Assembly: GCA_028288725.1 (NCBI GenBank)
Contig: JAQGIC010000002.1
Coordinates: forward strand, 1-64,000
Direction: 5' to 3'
DNA: 64,000 bases
Origin: Rhodospirillales bacterium
GTDB lineage: Bacteria > Pseudomonadota > Alphaproteobacteria > ATCC43930 > CGMCC-115725
The position numbers were made by a program, and so were the translations under genes. The notes below the pieces were generated by a model, which did no database searches, was not told where the DNA came from, and was given only the letters and a program-made list of their open reading frames with translations. Below are positions 1-8,972 of this stretch, piece by piece (the first letter of the stretch is position 1; every line of letters starts with the position of its first letter).

Positions 1-1
1 C

Positions 2-79
2 CATGCCGGCCTGCTGTTGGAGCTGGAGCGGCTCAATCCCGGCAAGCGGGTCGGCGATCGGCCCGACCGTTTGCCCTGA
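2..79 (+). CDS. C-terminal end of an unidentified protein (partial)
   Basis: An open frame runs in from the left edge and ends at a TGA at 77-79, giving the tail HAGLLLELERLNPGKRVGDR plus five residues. The composition (leucine/glutamate helix, then a charged tail) looks like real coding sequence, and the downstream toxin-antitoxin pair is on the same strand. Only 25 residues are visible, so no family can be assigned. It may be a chance open frame. Confidence 0.4.
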   Translation, partial: HAGLLLELERLNPGKRVGDRPDRLP

Positions 80-130
80 TCGCTAATTTTGCGCCGATGA
101 AAATCGGTCGATGATGTGATAAAGTGCCAA

Positions 131-143
131 AAGGTAACACCTT
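131..143. promoter_or_regulatory. Inverted repeat upstream of the antitoxin gene, possible autoregulatory operator
   Basis: The 13-mer AAGGTAACACCTT has perfect 5-bp arms around AAC and ends 11 bases before the antitoxin ATG. CopG-type antitoxins usually repress their own operon by binding short palindromes at the promoter, so the position fits. Binding is inferred; only one such element is visible. Confidence 0.35.
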
Positions 144-154
144 GGAGCACTACG

Positions 155-439
155 ATGGCGACGACATCGACCACGAGCCTCAAGCTTGATGAGGGCATGA
201 AGGGCCGGGTGCAACGACTTGCAACGGCGCGCCGTCGCTCGACCCATTGGCTTATGCTCGAAGCGATCGAGCAATATGTCGTGCGAGAGGAACAGCGAGA
301 GCGGTTCAGGCAATCCGCGCTTGCGGCCTGGGCGGAATACCAAGCGAACGGTTTACACGCGACGGCAGAGGAAGCCGACGCCTGGCTCGCCAGGTTGGAA
401 GCTGGTGAAGACGCGGATCCACCGGCATGCCACGAGTGA
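155..439 (+). CDS. CopG/ribbon-helix-helix antitoxin of a ParDE-like pair
   Basis: This 94-residue protein has a ribbon-helix-helix-like N-terminus: a short strand (TSLKLDEGMKGRVQRLA), then RRRSTHWLMLEAIEQYV as helices. A charged C-terminal segment rich in Glu and Ala is the likely toxin-neutralising part. I chose the ATG at 155 because GGAG lies 7 bases upstream; an in-frame ATG at 116 has no such site. The gene overlaps the ParE-like toxin gene by 13 bases, the usual arrangement for co-translated antitoxin and toxin. The role is inferred from family and context. Confidence 0.8.
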   Translation: MATTSTTSLKLDEGMKGRVQRLATARRRSTHWLMLEAIEQYVVREEQRERFRQSALAAWAEYQANGLHATAEEADAWLARLEAGEDADPPACHE

Positions 440-717
440 TCTGGTCACCCGGAGCCTTGCAAGATGTGTCCCGTTTACACGCCTTCCTAAAACCCAAAAA
501 TTCGGACGCTGCGACGCGCGCGATCAAGGCTATTCGCCAAGGCATCCGTCTTCTGGAAGCGCATCCCCAAGCAGGACGGCCGACAGAAGACATGCCGCCG
601 GAATTCCGCGAGTGGCCGATCGATTTCGGTAACAGCGGTTATGTGGCGCTCTATCGCTACGAGGGTGGCGATGTGTTGGTCCTCGCCGTACGTCATGGAA
701 AGGAAGCCGGGTACTAG
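427..717 (+). CDS. ParE/RelE-superfamily toxin
   Basis: This 96-residue protein begins with the ParE-like pattern VIWSPGALQDVSRLHAFL and ends with YRYEGGDVLVLAVRHGKEAG, the beta-sheet core and basic C-terminus of the RelE/ParE fold. The middle PQAGRPTEDMPPEFREWPI is the typical plasmid-stabilisation loop. ParE members poison DNA gyrase and RelE members cut mRNA; the sequence alone does not decide the target, although overall similarity is closer to ParE. It starts inside the 3' end of the antitoxin gene, so the two are probably translationally coupled. Confidence 0.82.
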   Translation: MPRVIWSPGALQDVSRLHAFLKPKNSDAATRAIKAIRQGIRLLEAHPQAGRPTEDMPPEFREWPIDFGNSGYVALYRYEGGDVLVLAVRHGKEAGY

Positions 718-745
718 ATCCGTCCCGGCTTCCTCCCAACAGCCC

Positions 746-1684
746 TCAGGCGACCCGCGTCAAGAGCGGCTTGCCGGCGAAATGGGCGACGAGATTGTCG
801 ACGACGAGCTGCCCCATCGCCGTGCGGGTCTCGGTCGTGGCGCTGCCCTGATGCGGCAGCAGCACGGTGTTCTCCATCGCGAACAGGGCTTCCGGCACCC
901 GGGGCTCGTCCTCGAACACGTCGAGCGCGGCATGGCCGAGCTTGCCGGTCTTGAGCGCGTCCACCAGGGCCGCCTCGTCCACCACGGGGCCGCGCGCCAC
1001 ATTGATCAGCGTGCCCTCGGGCCCCAGCGCCTCCATCACTTCGCGGGTGATCAGATGGAACGTCTGCGGCGTCAGCGGGCAGATGACGCAGAGGAAATCG
1101 ACCTCGCGCGCCAGCGTCACCAGATCGGCGACATAAGGCCATTTCGCATCCGGCTTCGGCCGGGGGCCGTGCCAGGACACCTGCAGTTTGAATGCCTCGG
1201 CCCGGGTCGCGATCGCGGCACCGATGCGGCCCAGACCGACGATGCCCAGCTTCTTGCCGGCGACCGCCTGACCGAACGGATGGTTGCCTTTCAGCCAAAG
1301 GCCGGCGCGCACGAACCGGTCGGCCCGGCTGATCAGGCGTGCGGAATCGAGCAGCAGCGCCAGCGCCAGATCGGCGACATCGTCGGTCAGCACGTCCGGT
1401 GTGTTGGTGATGGGAATGTTGCGGGCCTTGGCGGCGGGCACGTCGACCGCATCATAGCCGACGCCGAAATTGGCGATGATCTCGGTCTTGGGCAGCGCAT
1501 CCATCAGGGCCGCACTGGCACCCTTGCCGCCGGAGGTCGCGATGCCGCGCACCTTGTCCTTGATTGCGGCCAGGAACGCGTCCTGATCCTTGGCCTCGAA
1601 CAGCTTGTGCAGGATGAAATTCTCATCGAGCGAGCGCATCGTCGGCGCGGGCATCGGCGAAGCGACCAGGATTTCTGGCTTCAT
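746..1684 (-). CDS. D-isomer-specific 2-hydroxyacid dehydrogenase (glyoxylate/hydroxypyruvate reductase-like)
   Basis: A 312-residue NAD(P)-dependent oxidoreductase interconverting a 2-oxoacid and a D-2-hydroxyacid. The dinucleotide site is GLGRIG at 150-155. The catalytic triad of the family is present: Arg231 (NVARGPVVDE), Glu260 (DVFEDEP) and His278 (LLPHQGSAT). Length is normal for the family. It lies 33 bases downstream of the histidine ammonia-lyase gene on the same strand, so the two are probably cotranscribed. The substrate could be glyoxylate/hydroxypyruvate or an aromatic 2-oxoacid; the sequence does not decide. Confidence 0.87.
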   Translation of the reverse strand: MKPEILVASPMPAPTMRSLDENFILHKLFEAKDQDAFLAAIKDKVRGIATSGGKGASAALMDALPKTEIIANFGVGYDAVDVPAAKARNIPITNTPDVLTDDVADLALALLLDSARLISRADRFVRAGLWLKGNHPFGQAVAGKKLGIVGLGRIGAAIATRAEAFKLQVSWHGPRPKPDAKWPYVADLVTLAREVDFLCVICPLTPQTFHLITREVMEALGPEGTLINVARGPVVDEAALVDALKTGKLGHAALDVFEDEPRVPEALFAMENTVLLPHQGSATTETRTAMGQLVVDNLVAHFAGKPLLTRVA

Positions 1685-1717
1685 TGGCTCTTTCTCCTCG
1701 GATTTCGTCTGATGATA

Positions 1718-3265
1718 TCACTCGGAGGGGAGAATACCGGTGACCAGCCGACGAAACCAGCCCTCGCCGACGAGTGCGGTAATCTGCGCCATGTCGGGCG
1801 CCATGACCCGGTCGCGATCGAGGAAGGAGACCCGCGCGCGAATCGCGCCGAGCGCCTCGGCCAGCCGCGGGCTGGTCTGGAGCGGCGTGCGGAAATCGAG
1901 GCCCTGCGCCGCCGCCAGCAGCTCGATGCCGACGACGACCGCGGCATTCTCCGCCATGCGTCCGACCCGGCGCGCGCCATGGGCGGCCATCGAGACGTGA
2001 TCTTCCTGATTGGCCGAAGTCGGCAGGCTGTCGACGCTGGCCGGATGGGCCAGCATCTTGTTCTCGGCCGTCAGCGCCGAGGAAGTCACTTGGGCGATCA
2101 TGAAGCCGGAGTTGAGCCCCGGTTCGGCGACGAGGAACGCCGGCAGGCCGCTCGACATCTTGGCATCGACCAGCAGCGCCATGCGCCGCTCCGAGATCGA
2201 CCCGATCTCGGCGACCGCGAGCGCCAGCGCGTCGGCGGCAAAGGCGACCGGCTCGGCATGGAAATTTCCGCCCGAGACGATCTCGGCCGTGCCGTCGGTC
2301 TCGTTGCGGAACACCAGCGGATTGTCGGACACGCCGTTCGCCTCGCGGCGCAGCACGCCGGCGGCGTAGCTCATCAAGTCGATGACGGCCCCCATCACCT
2401 GGGGCTGGCAGCGCAGGCTATAGGGGTCCTGCACCCGGTCGCAATCCAGATGGGACGTACGGATTTCCGAGCCGGACAGCAGTTCGGCCAGCTTTTCGGC
2501 GACGAGCATCTGCCCAACCTGACCGCGCACCGCATGGATGCGCGCCTGGAACGGCACGTCGCTGCCCAGCATCGCGTCGACCGACATCGCGCCGGCAACC
2601 ATGCCGGCGGCGAAAGCATTTTCGACGGCAAACAGCCCGGCGAGCGCGAACGCCGTCGAGGCCTGGGTCCCGTTCAGCAGCGCCAGGCCTTCCTTGGCAC
2701 CGAGCGTCACCGGCTTCAGCCCGGCCTTGGCGAGCGCGTCGGCGGCGGCCATGCGCTTGCCCTTGAAGCTGACCTCGCCCTCGCCGATCAGCGGCAGCGA
2801 CATATGCGCCAGCGGCGCCAGGTCGCCGGACGCACCGACCGAACCCTGGGCCGGAACGCAGGGCAGGATGCCGCGGTTGACGAACGCGATCAGCAGTTCC
2901 AGCGTCGAACGGCGCACGCCCGAATATCCGAGGCTCAGGCTGTTGATCTTGAGAATCAGGATGAGCCGGACCAGCTTGTCCTCGAGCAGCGGCCCGGCGC
3001 CGGCGGCATGGGACAGCACCAGATTGCGCTGCAATGCCGCCACGGATTCAGTCGGGATGCGCGTCGTCGCCAGACTGCCGAAGCCGGTATTGACGCCATA
3101 GGTCGCGCGCCCGTTCGCCAGCACCTCGCTGACCGCCTCGGCCGAATGCTCGATGGCGCTCCAGGCATCGTCGGCAAGCCGGATCGGCCGGTTGCTCTCC
3201 AGCAACGCGCGCAGTTCGGCCAGCGACAGGTGCCCCGGAACCAGCTCGAAATGACCGTCGACCAA
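1718..3265 (-). CDS. hutH: Histidine ammonia-lyase
   Basis: A 515-residue lyase that deaminates L-histidine to urocanate without an external cofactor. The Ala-Ser-Gly triad that cyclises to the MIO electrophile is at 145-147 (GSVGASGDLAPL). The catalytic Tyr region YGVNTGFG is at 56-63, and the Ser-His pair in NLVLSHAAGAG (85-86) is typical of histidine rather than phenylalanine or tyrosine lyases. The start is a TTG at 3265, supported by a strong AGAGGAGG about 5 bases upstream. No other hut gene (urocanase, imidazolonepropionase) is nearby; a 2-hydroxyacid dehydrogenase follows instead. Confidence 0.9.
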   Translation of the reverse strand: MVDGHFELVPGHLSLAELRALLESNRPIRLADDAWSAIEHSAEAVSEVLANGRATYGVNTGFGSLATTRIPTESVAALQRNLVLSHAAGAGPLLEDKLVRLILILKINSLSLGYSGVRRSTLELLIAFVNRGILPCVPAQGSVGASGDLAPLAHMSLPLIGEGEVSFKGKRMAAADALAKAGLKPVTLGAKEGLALLNGTQASTAFALAGLFAVENAFAAGMVAGAMSVDAMLGSDVPFQARIHAVRGQVGQMLVAEKLAELLSGSEIRTSHLDCDRVQDPYSLRCQPQVMGAVIDLMSYAAGVLRREANGVSDNPLVFRNETDGTAEIVSGGNFHAEPVAFAADALALAVAEIGSISERRMALLVDAKMSSGLPAFLVAEPGLNSGFMIAQVTSSALTAENKMLAHPASVDSLPTSANQEDHVSMAAHGARRVGRMAENAAVVVGIELLAAAQGLDFRTPLQTSPRLAEALGAIRARVSFLDRDRVMAPDMAQITALVGEGWFRRLVTGILPSE

Positions 3266-3407
3266 GCGCGCCTCCTCTATCCGACCTCAAAATACCCGGT
3301 CGGGACTAGCACGGCGAGACGGCCTAGACAACCATAGACAACCCTAGCCCCGGGGGCACTGCGCCCGATAGCATGGCCACCATTCCGTCAGACCGGATCG
3401 GACGCGA

Positions 3408-3632
3408 TCAGCGCCGCTCGACCATATGGCAGACGCGATGGCGCACCACATGGCGGCCATGCGGTCCGTCGCGCAACACCCTGGCCATGCGGCAACGCCG
3501 GACCATTCGCGCCTGCTCGACCGACTTATGCACGGCGGGGGCGGCATCGATACGGGACGGCGCGGCGTTCGAGAGTTCGGGCGCCAGCAACAGCATCGCG
3601 GCGCCTGTCAGGCAGATCATCATTTTACGCAT
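3408..3632 (-). CDS. Small exported basic protein, unknown function
   Basis: A 74-residue ORF with a convincing Sec signal peptide (MRKMMICLTGAAMLLLAPEL, cleavage near SNAA). The mature part is short and rich in Arg and His with two Cys. A GGGGA ribosome site lies 6-7 bases before the ATG, which favours this frame over the overlapping plus-strand frames. No family is recognised. The Arg/His-rich tail could also come from high-GC sequence read in a poor frame, so confidence is moderate. Confidence 0.5.
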   Translation of the reverse strand: MRKMMICLTGAAMLLLAPELSNAAPSRIDAAPAVHKSVEQARMVRRCRMARVLRDGPHGRHVVRHRVCHMVERR

Positions 3633-3822
3633 CTTGTTCCCCGAGGTTGGATCGCCCGCACGCGAGCGTGACGCTAACGCCGGAAGCGGCGAAACGGCGC
3701 CATGGCAGGAACAATTCGTTGCGTGACCGGTCGGTCCGTTGGGCGCTCAGAGGGGGCGGAAATCTTTCGTATCGAAGGCATCGGTCAAGCAGGAAACCGC
3801 GTCATGAACAAATCCACCGGCC

Positions 3823-4482
3823 CTACTTCACCGGTTCGACCCAGACGTCGCTCTGCTTGATCCGCGCGATCAACTGCGCCGGATCGTATTTACGGAAACT
3901 GCCGGCGATCACGAACAGGCGGGCGGGCTGCGGCGCCTCGACGATGTTCCTGAGCGCGATGATCGCGCCGTCCGCTGTCTGGAACTTGAGCGGGAATTTG
4001 AGCGTGGCGTCGATCCAGCCGGTGCGCTTCACGCCCGTGGGCGATATCATCATCACCTTGACTGCCGTGCGGCCGTCCAGGTCCTCGGACCCGGCCTGTT
4101 CGCATTGCCATTGCCCAGTGGGGTCGCCCGCGACCGACGCCATCGCCTGCCAGCGGACGCACGGGTTCGACGGATCGACCGGGACCATCAGCTCGGTCAG
4201 GATGCTCGATTGCTTCGCATCCATATACAGCCGCTGCATCGGGGCGACGGCGTAGGCCGTGCCCTTGTCGGCATCGACCAGGAACCGGGTGCGGCTCGCC
4301 TCGGTCCGATCGATGCGAACCTTGTCGCCGGCCACGAACAGCTGACCGCCCTCGCCCGGCTCGCGCCGGCTGCCGTCGGCATTGAGATCGACCAGATCGG
4401 CCGAGAATTGCTGCGCGCCGGCCGTCGTGCCGAACAAGGTCAGCCCGCAGACAACGGCAAGCATGATTCTATCGAGATTCAT
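3823..4482 (-). CDS. Exported protein, LolA/DUF4412-like fold candidate
   Basis: A 219-residue protein with a signal peptide (MNLDRIMLAVVCGLTLFGTTAGAQ). The mature part has the pattern of small envelope beta-sheet proteins: FSADLVDL near the N-terminus, GDKVRIDRTE, then YAVAPMQRLYMDAK and VKVMMISPTGVKRTGWID. This resembles DUF4412/LolA-like periplasmic proteins that bind hydrophobic ligands, but the match is by eye. It sits downstream of the exported phosphoesterase gene with a terminator between them, so it probably has its own promoter. Confidence 0.6.
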   Translation of the reverse strand: MNLDRIMLAVVCGLTLFGTTAGAQQFSADLVDLNADGSRREPGEGGQLFVAGDKVRIDRTEASRTRFLVDADKGTAYAVAPMQRLYMDAKQSSILTELMVPVDPSNPCVRWQAMASVAGDPTGQWQCEQAGSEDLDGRTAVKVMMISPTGVKRTGWIDATLKFPLKFQTADGAIIALRNIVEAPQPARLFVIAGSFRKYDPAQLIARIKQSDVWVEPVK

Positions 4483-4503
4483 CGGCAGGCACCTTCCTAG
4501 GTC

Positions 4504-4534
4504 AAAAAAGCCGACCGGCTCGGAGAGCCGGTCG
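4504..4534 (-). terminator. Rho-independent terminator after the phosphoesterase gene
   Basis: The arms CGACCGGCTC and GAGCCGGTCG form a perfect 10-bp stem with a 3-base loop. Read on the minus strand it is followed by six T residues, the classical intrinsic terminator layout. It lies between the stop of the phosphoesterase gene (4560) and the start of the next gene (4482), separating the two transcripts. Confidence 0.85.
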
Positions 4535-4559
4535 ACGCAGCATCAGCTCATGTTGTCGA

Positions 4560-6632
4560 TTAGATCCGGCCGGGCGACGCGGTCCGGGTCGGGTTGAAAT
4601 TGACCAGATTCGTGATGCGCTTGTCGAAGTCGAACGCGTCGAACAGATCGCCCAGCGCGGGCGAGTTCTTCGGCACGTAAGGATTGTCGGCCTTCTGCAC
4701 CGGATTCGGCAGGTTGTCGCGGCTGCGGCCGGTCAGCGGCTGCAATTTCCAGTTCCGCTCGATGAACTTCACGATCGAAACATGGTCGAAGTAGGTATGC
4801 GTCACCGCGCCGCCGGTCGAATAGGGCGAGACGATGACCAGCGGGATCCTGTTCGAGTCGCCGAAATAATCGATCGGCTGAACGTATCCGCTGTCGAAGT
4901 AGCCGCCGGCCTCGTCGAACGTGATGATGACCGCCGTCTCGGCCTTCAGCTTCGGGTTGGCGTCGAGACGATCGAGAATGTCGCGCACGAAACCTTCGAA
5001 CAGCGAGATCTTGGACGAGGCCGGATGACCGTCCAGCAGCCCGTCGGGCTTGACGAACGATACGGCCGGCAAGGTGCTGCCGGTGATCGCCGTGTCGAGA
5101 TCGGACATGTCCTTCATATGCGCGGTGCGGACCGCCGGGTCGGCCATGATCGACGAGGCATACTGGAACGGGTTGCAGATCTGGCAATAGGCGACGCCGA
5201 TCGCGTCCGCCGGGTCCTGCGCGGCCGCGGCCGAGAGGTTCGGCGCGGTCGGATTCAGCTGCACCGCGATGTTCGAAAGCCGGACGGCCGCATTATAGGC
5301 GCCGCCGTAGTAGGCCCACGAGATGTTCTTGTCGTTCAGCGCGTCGCCGATCGTGCGGACCGGCGACGGCGGCACGGTGCCGGCCCCGGCCGGCGCGCCG
5401 TTCGGCAGGAAGCCCGGGCTGACGTTGTTCAGCATGTAATAATGGTCGGCTTCGCAATTCGTGCTGATGTGCTGGGCGTTCAGGTAAGTGACGATCGGCC
5501 CGACGCCCGGCTGAGAGAAGTCGGCGCATTTGCTGAAATTGCCGTCGACCGTGTACTGGTTGACGGTCTTCTGCCCCGACAGTACCGGGTTCGGATTGGC
5601 GATCATGCTGGCCGGCGTCGGCACGGTGGGATTGCCGTGCCCGTCGGTCCAATAGATGGCGTCGGCGGTGCCGAGCGCTATGTGCTGGACCGCGGTGCCG
5701 CCCCAGACCGACTGATGCATGTTGTCGGCGAGGGTGAAGTTGTTGGCCAGATCGGCCAGGAAGGCCGCGTCCTCGTCCTGGTTGTTGTAGAAGGCCATCG
5801 AGTTGCCGACGCCTTCGTCCACACCGCCCTTGTAGGTCGTCATCACCCAGGGGAACAGGTCCTGCAGACAGCCGGACGGATTGGCCTTCGAGACATGCTG
5901 GGAGTCGGCCGCACAATCCGACTGCTGCCAATTGGTGTAGAAGCGGTGGGTCGTGTCGCCGGTGTAGTCGTCGTCGGTAATGTCCTGATCGGCACCGGCC
6001 GCGACCGACGCCGGCGAGGCATTCGCGCCGCTGATCTGGTACGGGCCGTTCGGAATGCCCGATGCCGCATATTGCGACCGACCGGAAATGCGCGCATCCG
6101 GACCCTTCGGCAGGCCGGTGAAGCCTGTCGTCAGCAGCACCTTGTCGTCCTGTTCCAGGTCCGGCTCGATATTCGCCACGGCCTGGCTGTTGAACGGTGC
6201 GCCGGCGGCGCTCTGTGCCTGCGGCGCACCGTTGGTGTCGGGGCCCGGCAGGGCCGCGAACGGCACCTTCTGGCTTTTGTCGGCGCCGATGAAATAGGTC
6301 TGGTTCTGGCCCGGAACGCTGAACTGCTGAGCCTTTTGGAAGTTCGGACCCGGCGTGCCGTCGGCGTTGATGATGCCCTTGGCCAACAGATTGTCGACCG
6401 CCTGGCCGTGCTTTGCCCGATAGGTCGCGAAGGTATGATCGAATCCGCGGTTCTCGCCAATGACGACGATGACATGCTTGATCGGGCTGGCGGTCTTGAC
6501 CTTGTCCGCCGGATCCTCGTGATGCCCGTTACTCTCCGCCGAAGCGTAACCCGCGCCCGCGAGCGCCACGAGCGATGCGCCCATAACGGCACCCAGTCGG
6601 CGCCGCTTCTGTCTGGTATCAAGATAAGGCAT
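4560..6632 (-). CDS. Exported phosphoesterase (phospholipase C / acid phosphatase family)
   Basis: A 690-residue member of the alkaline-phosphatase-superfamily phosphoesterases (PF04185 type). The signature KHVIVVIGENRGFDHTFATY near the mature N-terminus carries the metal-binding Glu-Asn pair, and a later TFDEAGGYFD segment matches the second metal-binding region. The start is MPYLDTRQ at 6632, because GAGGGGG lies 6 bases upstream; an extension to 6659 would run through that site. The N-terminus (KRRRLGAVMGASLVALAGAG) is a signal peptide, so the enzyme acts outside the cytoplasm, probably releasing phosphate from phospholipids or phosphate esters. The exact substrate is unknown. Confidence 0.82.
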   Translation of the reverse strand: MPYLDTRQKRRRLGAVMGASLVALAGAGYASAESNGHHEDPADKVKTASPIKHVIVVIGENRGFDHTFATYRAKHGQAVDNLLAKGIINADGTPGPNFQKAQQFSVPGQNQTYFIGADKSQKVPFAALPGPDTNGAPQAQSAAGAPFNSQAVANIEPDLEQDDKVLLTTGFTGLPKGPDARISGRSQYAASGIPNGPYQISGANASPASVAAGADQDITDDDYTGDTTHRFYTNWQQSDCAADSQHVSKANPSGCLQDLFPWVMTTYKGGVDEGVGNSMAFYNNQDEDAAFLADLANNFTLADNMHQSVWGGTAVQHIALGTADAIYWTDGHGNPTVPTPASMIANPNPVLSGQKTVNQYTVDGNFSKCADFSQPGVGPIVTYLNAQHISTNCEADHYYMLNNVSPGFLPNGAPAGAGTVPPSPVRTIGDALNDKNISWAYYGGAYNAAVRLSNIAVQLNPTAPNLSAAAAQDPADAIGVAYCQICNPFQYASSIMADPAVRTAHMKDMSDLDTAITGSTLPAVSFVKPDGLLDGHPASSKISLFEGFVRDILDRLDANPKLKAETAVIITFDEAGGYFDSGYVQPIDYFGDSNRIPLVIVSPYSTGGAVTHTYFDHVSIVKFIERNWKLQPLTGRSRDNLPNPVQKADNPYVPKNSPALGDLFDAFDFDKRITNLVNFNPTRTASPGRI

Positions 6633-6831
6633 CTGTTTCCCCCTCAATGGTATCGGCAACGGGGCAAACCTATTTTTTGGATGTGACAGGGTCCGGACAC
6701 TTATATTTCAGCCGATTTTTGACACAGGCGAAAACACCGGCCGAACCTTTTGAAACGCCAGGGTTTCTCTATGTTTTCGTCTTGGAATTCACAGGTTGCG
6801 TCATCTCGCCACATCGCGCTGACCGCGATCG

Positions 6832-8736
6832 TCAGTCGGCGATCTCGGGCGCCCGGCAGATCGGGAAGCGCCCGTCGGGCGACAGGCCCGGCACCAGCTC
6901 GGTCTTCCGGACTGGATCCGCGCCGGCCGGCGGTTCGACGCGCAGCACCGTCATCATGCCGTTGTCCTCATGATCGACCAGATGGCAGTGGACCAGGATA
7001 TCACCGGCCAGCTCCGCTGGAAAATGCATCCGGACCTTGACCTGGCCGGGCACGAGCATCCCGTCGGGATCGACAGAGGCATAGGGCACGGTGACGACAT
7101 CGAGCAGCGGCGGCTCGGGGACGGGTTTGCCGTTGACCTCGATCGTGCGGAAATGAACCTGATGCATATGGAAGGCGTGCAACTCGTTGGTCCAGTTCTC
7201 GACCGTCCATTCCTCGGTCGTACCCGCGTGGGCGGTGATGACCGACGGTGAGCCCATGTCGAACGGCACCAGCTTGGCCCCCGGCTTGCGCTCCACGATA
7301 TAATAGTCGGTCTGATCGTCGGTGCCGGGCCGCGGATATTCGGCGAAGGCGATGACCCGACGCCGATCAGGCTCATGGGCCAGCAATCCGGCGAAATAGT
7401 CCGGCGCGGCGGCAGTAGCCGGCACGGCGCTCGCCGCCACGGATGCCTGCGTAGACGGTACAGCCGTCAGCACCGCGAGCCGGCGCTCCGGCACGATATC
7501 GCCGGAACAGCCGGTATCGACCGCATGGGAAACGAGCGTCGCCTTGGCGCCGGCTTTGGGTGCCGTCACCAGGAACTCCAGACGGCCCGAGGGCGGAACG
7601 AGCTGCGCGGCTCCGGTCGGCGCCGGATGCAGGCGATGGCCGGCATCGTCGGTCAGCGGCGCCCCGTCGCGCGCGACCAGTTCGATCGGCAGCGGCTGGC
7701 CTTGCTCGTCGAGCAGCGCCAGATCGAGGAAGGCATCGGTCGAGGCGTTGAGCACGCGCCAGAGCTGCCGGCTGCCCGCTTCGATCCGGAGCGGCGCCAG
7801 GGCTGCGTCGGGCTGCTGCCGACCATCGAGCACCGGCGCGCCATTCAGCGTCAACTCGTCGACACCGGTCGTGTTGGAACAACCGACTTCATGCTCGGTA
7901 TCGATCGTGCCGCCCAGCTTGCGCGAGCCAGGGCGCTGCGGCGCTCTGGTCGCCGCTGGCAGCGGCGGCGGGTTTTCTTCCATGCCGGCGGCCTCCAGAT
8001 CCGGGACCTGACGGATGACGAAGATCCGATCCTCGATACCCGCGGCGCGGCGGGCATCATCTTCCGGCCCCTCGACCACAATCGGACCGGACAGGCCCAT
8101 CAGCATCTGCGCCTGCACCTCGCCATGAACATGCGGGTGATACCAATAGAGCCCGGCCGGCATGGTCGCAGGGATCTCGTAGCGATAGGTGAAGTCGCGA
8201 TGACCGCAGACCGGCCGGCCGGCCGCCGGATCGGTACAGGTCATCATTACCTCGTCCTGCGGCACTACCGGCGGCACGGCGAAGCCATGGACATGGAGGT
8301 TGGTCAGTCCGGCCGCGTCATGATGCATGCCCGGACGGACCGGATAGATCCCCTTCCTCGCCGGCACGCCATCGTTGGATGTATCGAGTTTGTTGATCGA
8401 CAGAAACCGCGAAACCTGGCTCGGGTCGGTGATCTCGTTCCGGAGTGCTACGGTCATGGTGGCCCCCTGGCGCACCCGCAGCACCGGCGCTTCGGCGTCG
8501 GTGCCGACGACATAGCAGAGGCGTTGCCCGTCCTGCTTCACGGTCAGCGCGACAGGCTGGTCGGCCATAGCGATTTCCGGTGCGAAGGAGCCGCGCGGCG
8601 GCGTGCCGATACCGCAGGGCGCCTCGGCCGTCGAGGTTGGATCGAAGGCGGGCGGATCGCCGGGCGCCGCCCAGGCCAGGCCTGCTGCGCAGAGCGACAA
8701 GCCCGCGATAAGTCCGATCGAAACTGGATGCCGCAT
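6832..8736 (-). CDS. Exported multicopper oxidase
   Basis: A 634-residue cupredoxin oxidase with a Sec signal peptide ending AWAAPG. All four copper-ligand blocks are visible: NLHVHGF (His148 and His150), YWYHPHVHG (His200, 202 and 204), HAFHMHQVHF near residue 535, and VHCHLVDHEDNGMM near 600, which carries the Cys and Met of the type 1 site. These enzymes oxidise phenols, metals or other donors in the periplasm and reduce O2 to water. There is no Met-rich CueO-like insert obvious by eye. It is divergent from a small exported protein gene. The physiological substrate is unknown. Confidence 0.87.
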   Translation of the reverse strand: MRHPVSIGLIAGLSLCAAGLAWAAPGDPPAFDPTSTAEAPCGIGTPPRGSFAPEIAMADQPVALTVKQDGQRLCYVVGTDAEAPVLRVRQGATMTVALRNEITDPSQVSRFLSINKLDTSNDGVPARKGIYPVRPGMHHDAAGLTNLHVHGFAVPPVVPQDEVMMTCTDPAAGRPVCGHRDFTYRYEIPATMPAGLYWYHPHVHGEVQAQMLMGLSGPIVVEGPEDDARRAAGIEDRIFVIRQVPDLEAAGMEENPPPLPAATRAPQRPGSRKLGGTIDTEHEVGCSNTTGVDELTLNGAPVLDGRQQPDAALAPLRIEAGSRQLWRVLNASTDAFLDLALLDEQGQPLPIELVARDGAPLTDDAGHRLHPAPTGAAQLVPPSGRLEFLVTAPKAGAKATLVSHAVDTGCSGDIVPERRLAVLTAVPSTQASVAASAVPATAAAPDYFAGLLAHEPDRRRVIAFAEYPRPGTDDQTDYYIVERKPGAKLVPFDMGSPSVITAHAGTTEEWTVENWTNELHAFHMHQVHFRTIEVNGKPVPEPPLLDVVTVPYASVDPDGMLVPGQVKVRMHFPAELAGDILVHCHLVDHEDNGMMTVLRVEPPAGADPVRKTELVPGLSPDGRFPICRAPEIAD

Positions 8737-8972
8737 CGCTTCGCCCCGCTGTTGGAGGGCTCGTTGCTTAGCGGGGAAAGGCCCCGACGCTTCGTGAATT
8801 TACCATGACAGGCGGTGTTTCGAACCTGGTCGAGTTGCGGCCGATAGGGAGCAATAATCCTTGATCTTCAAATTGTTGGCGCCGATCGGGGTCGTGGCGT
8901 GGCGGCGACATCAAATTTGTCCGTGGCATTTTGTCCCTTCCGATCCGGCGGCAAAGCCGTGATCTTCTCCGA

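Noticed and set aside
641-3337. 898-codon plus-strand open frame
   Set aside because: It is antisense to the hydroxyacid dehydrogenase and histidine ammonia-lyase genes, which carry full catalytic motifs. Its product is Arg/Gln/His/Gly-rich, typical of a high-GC antisense frame.
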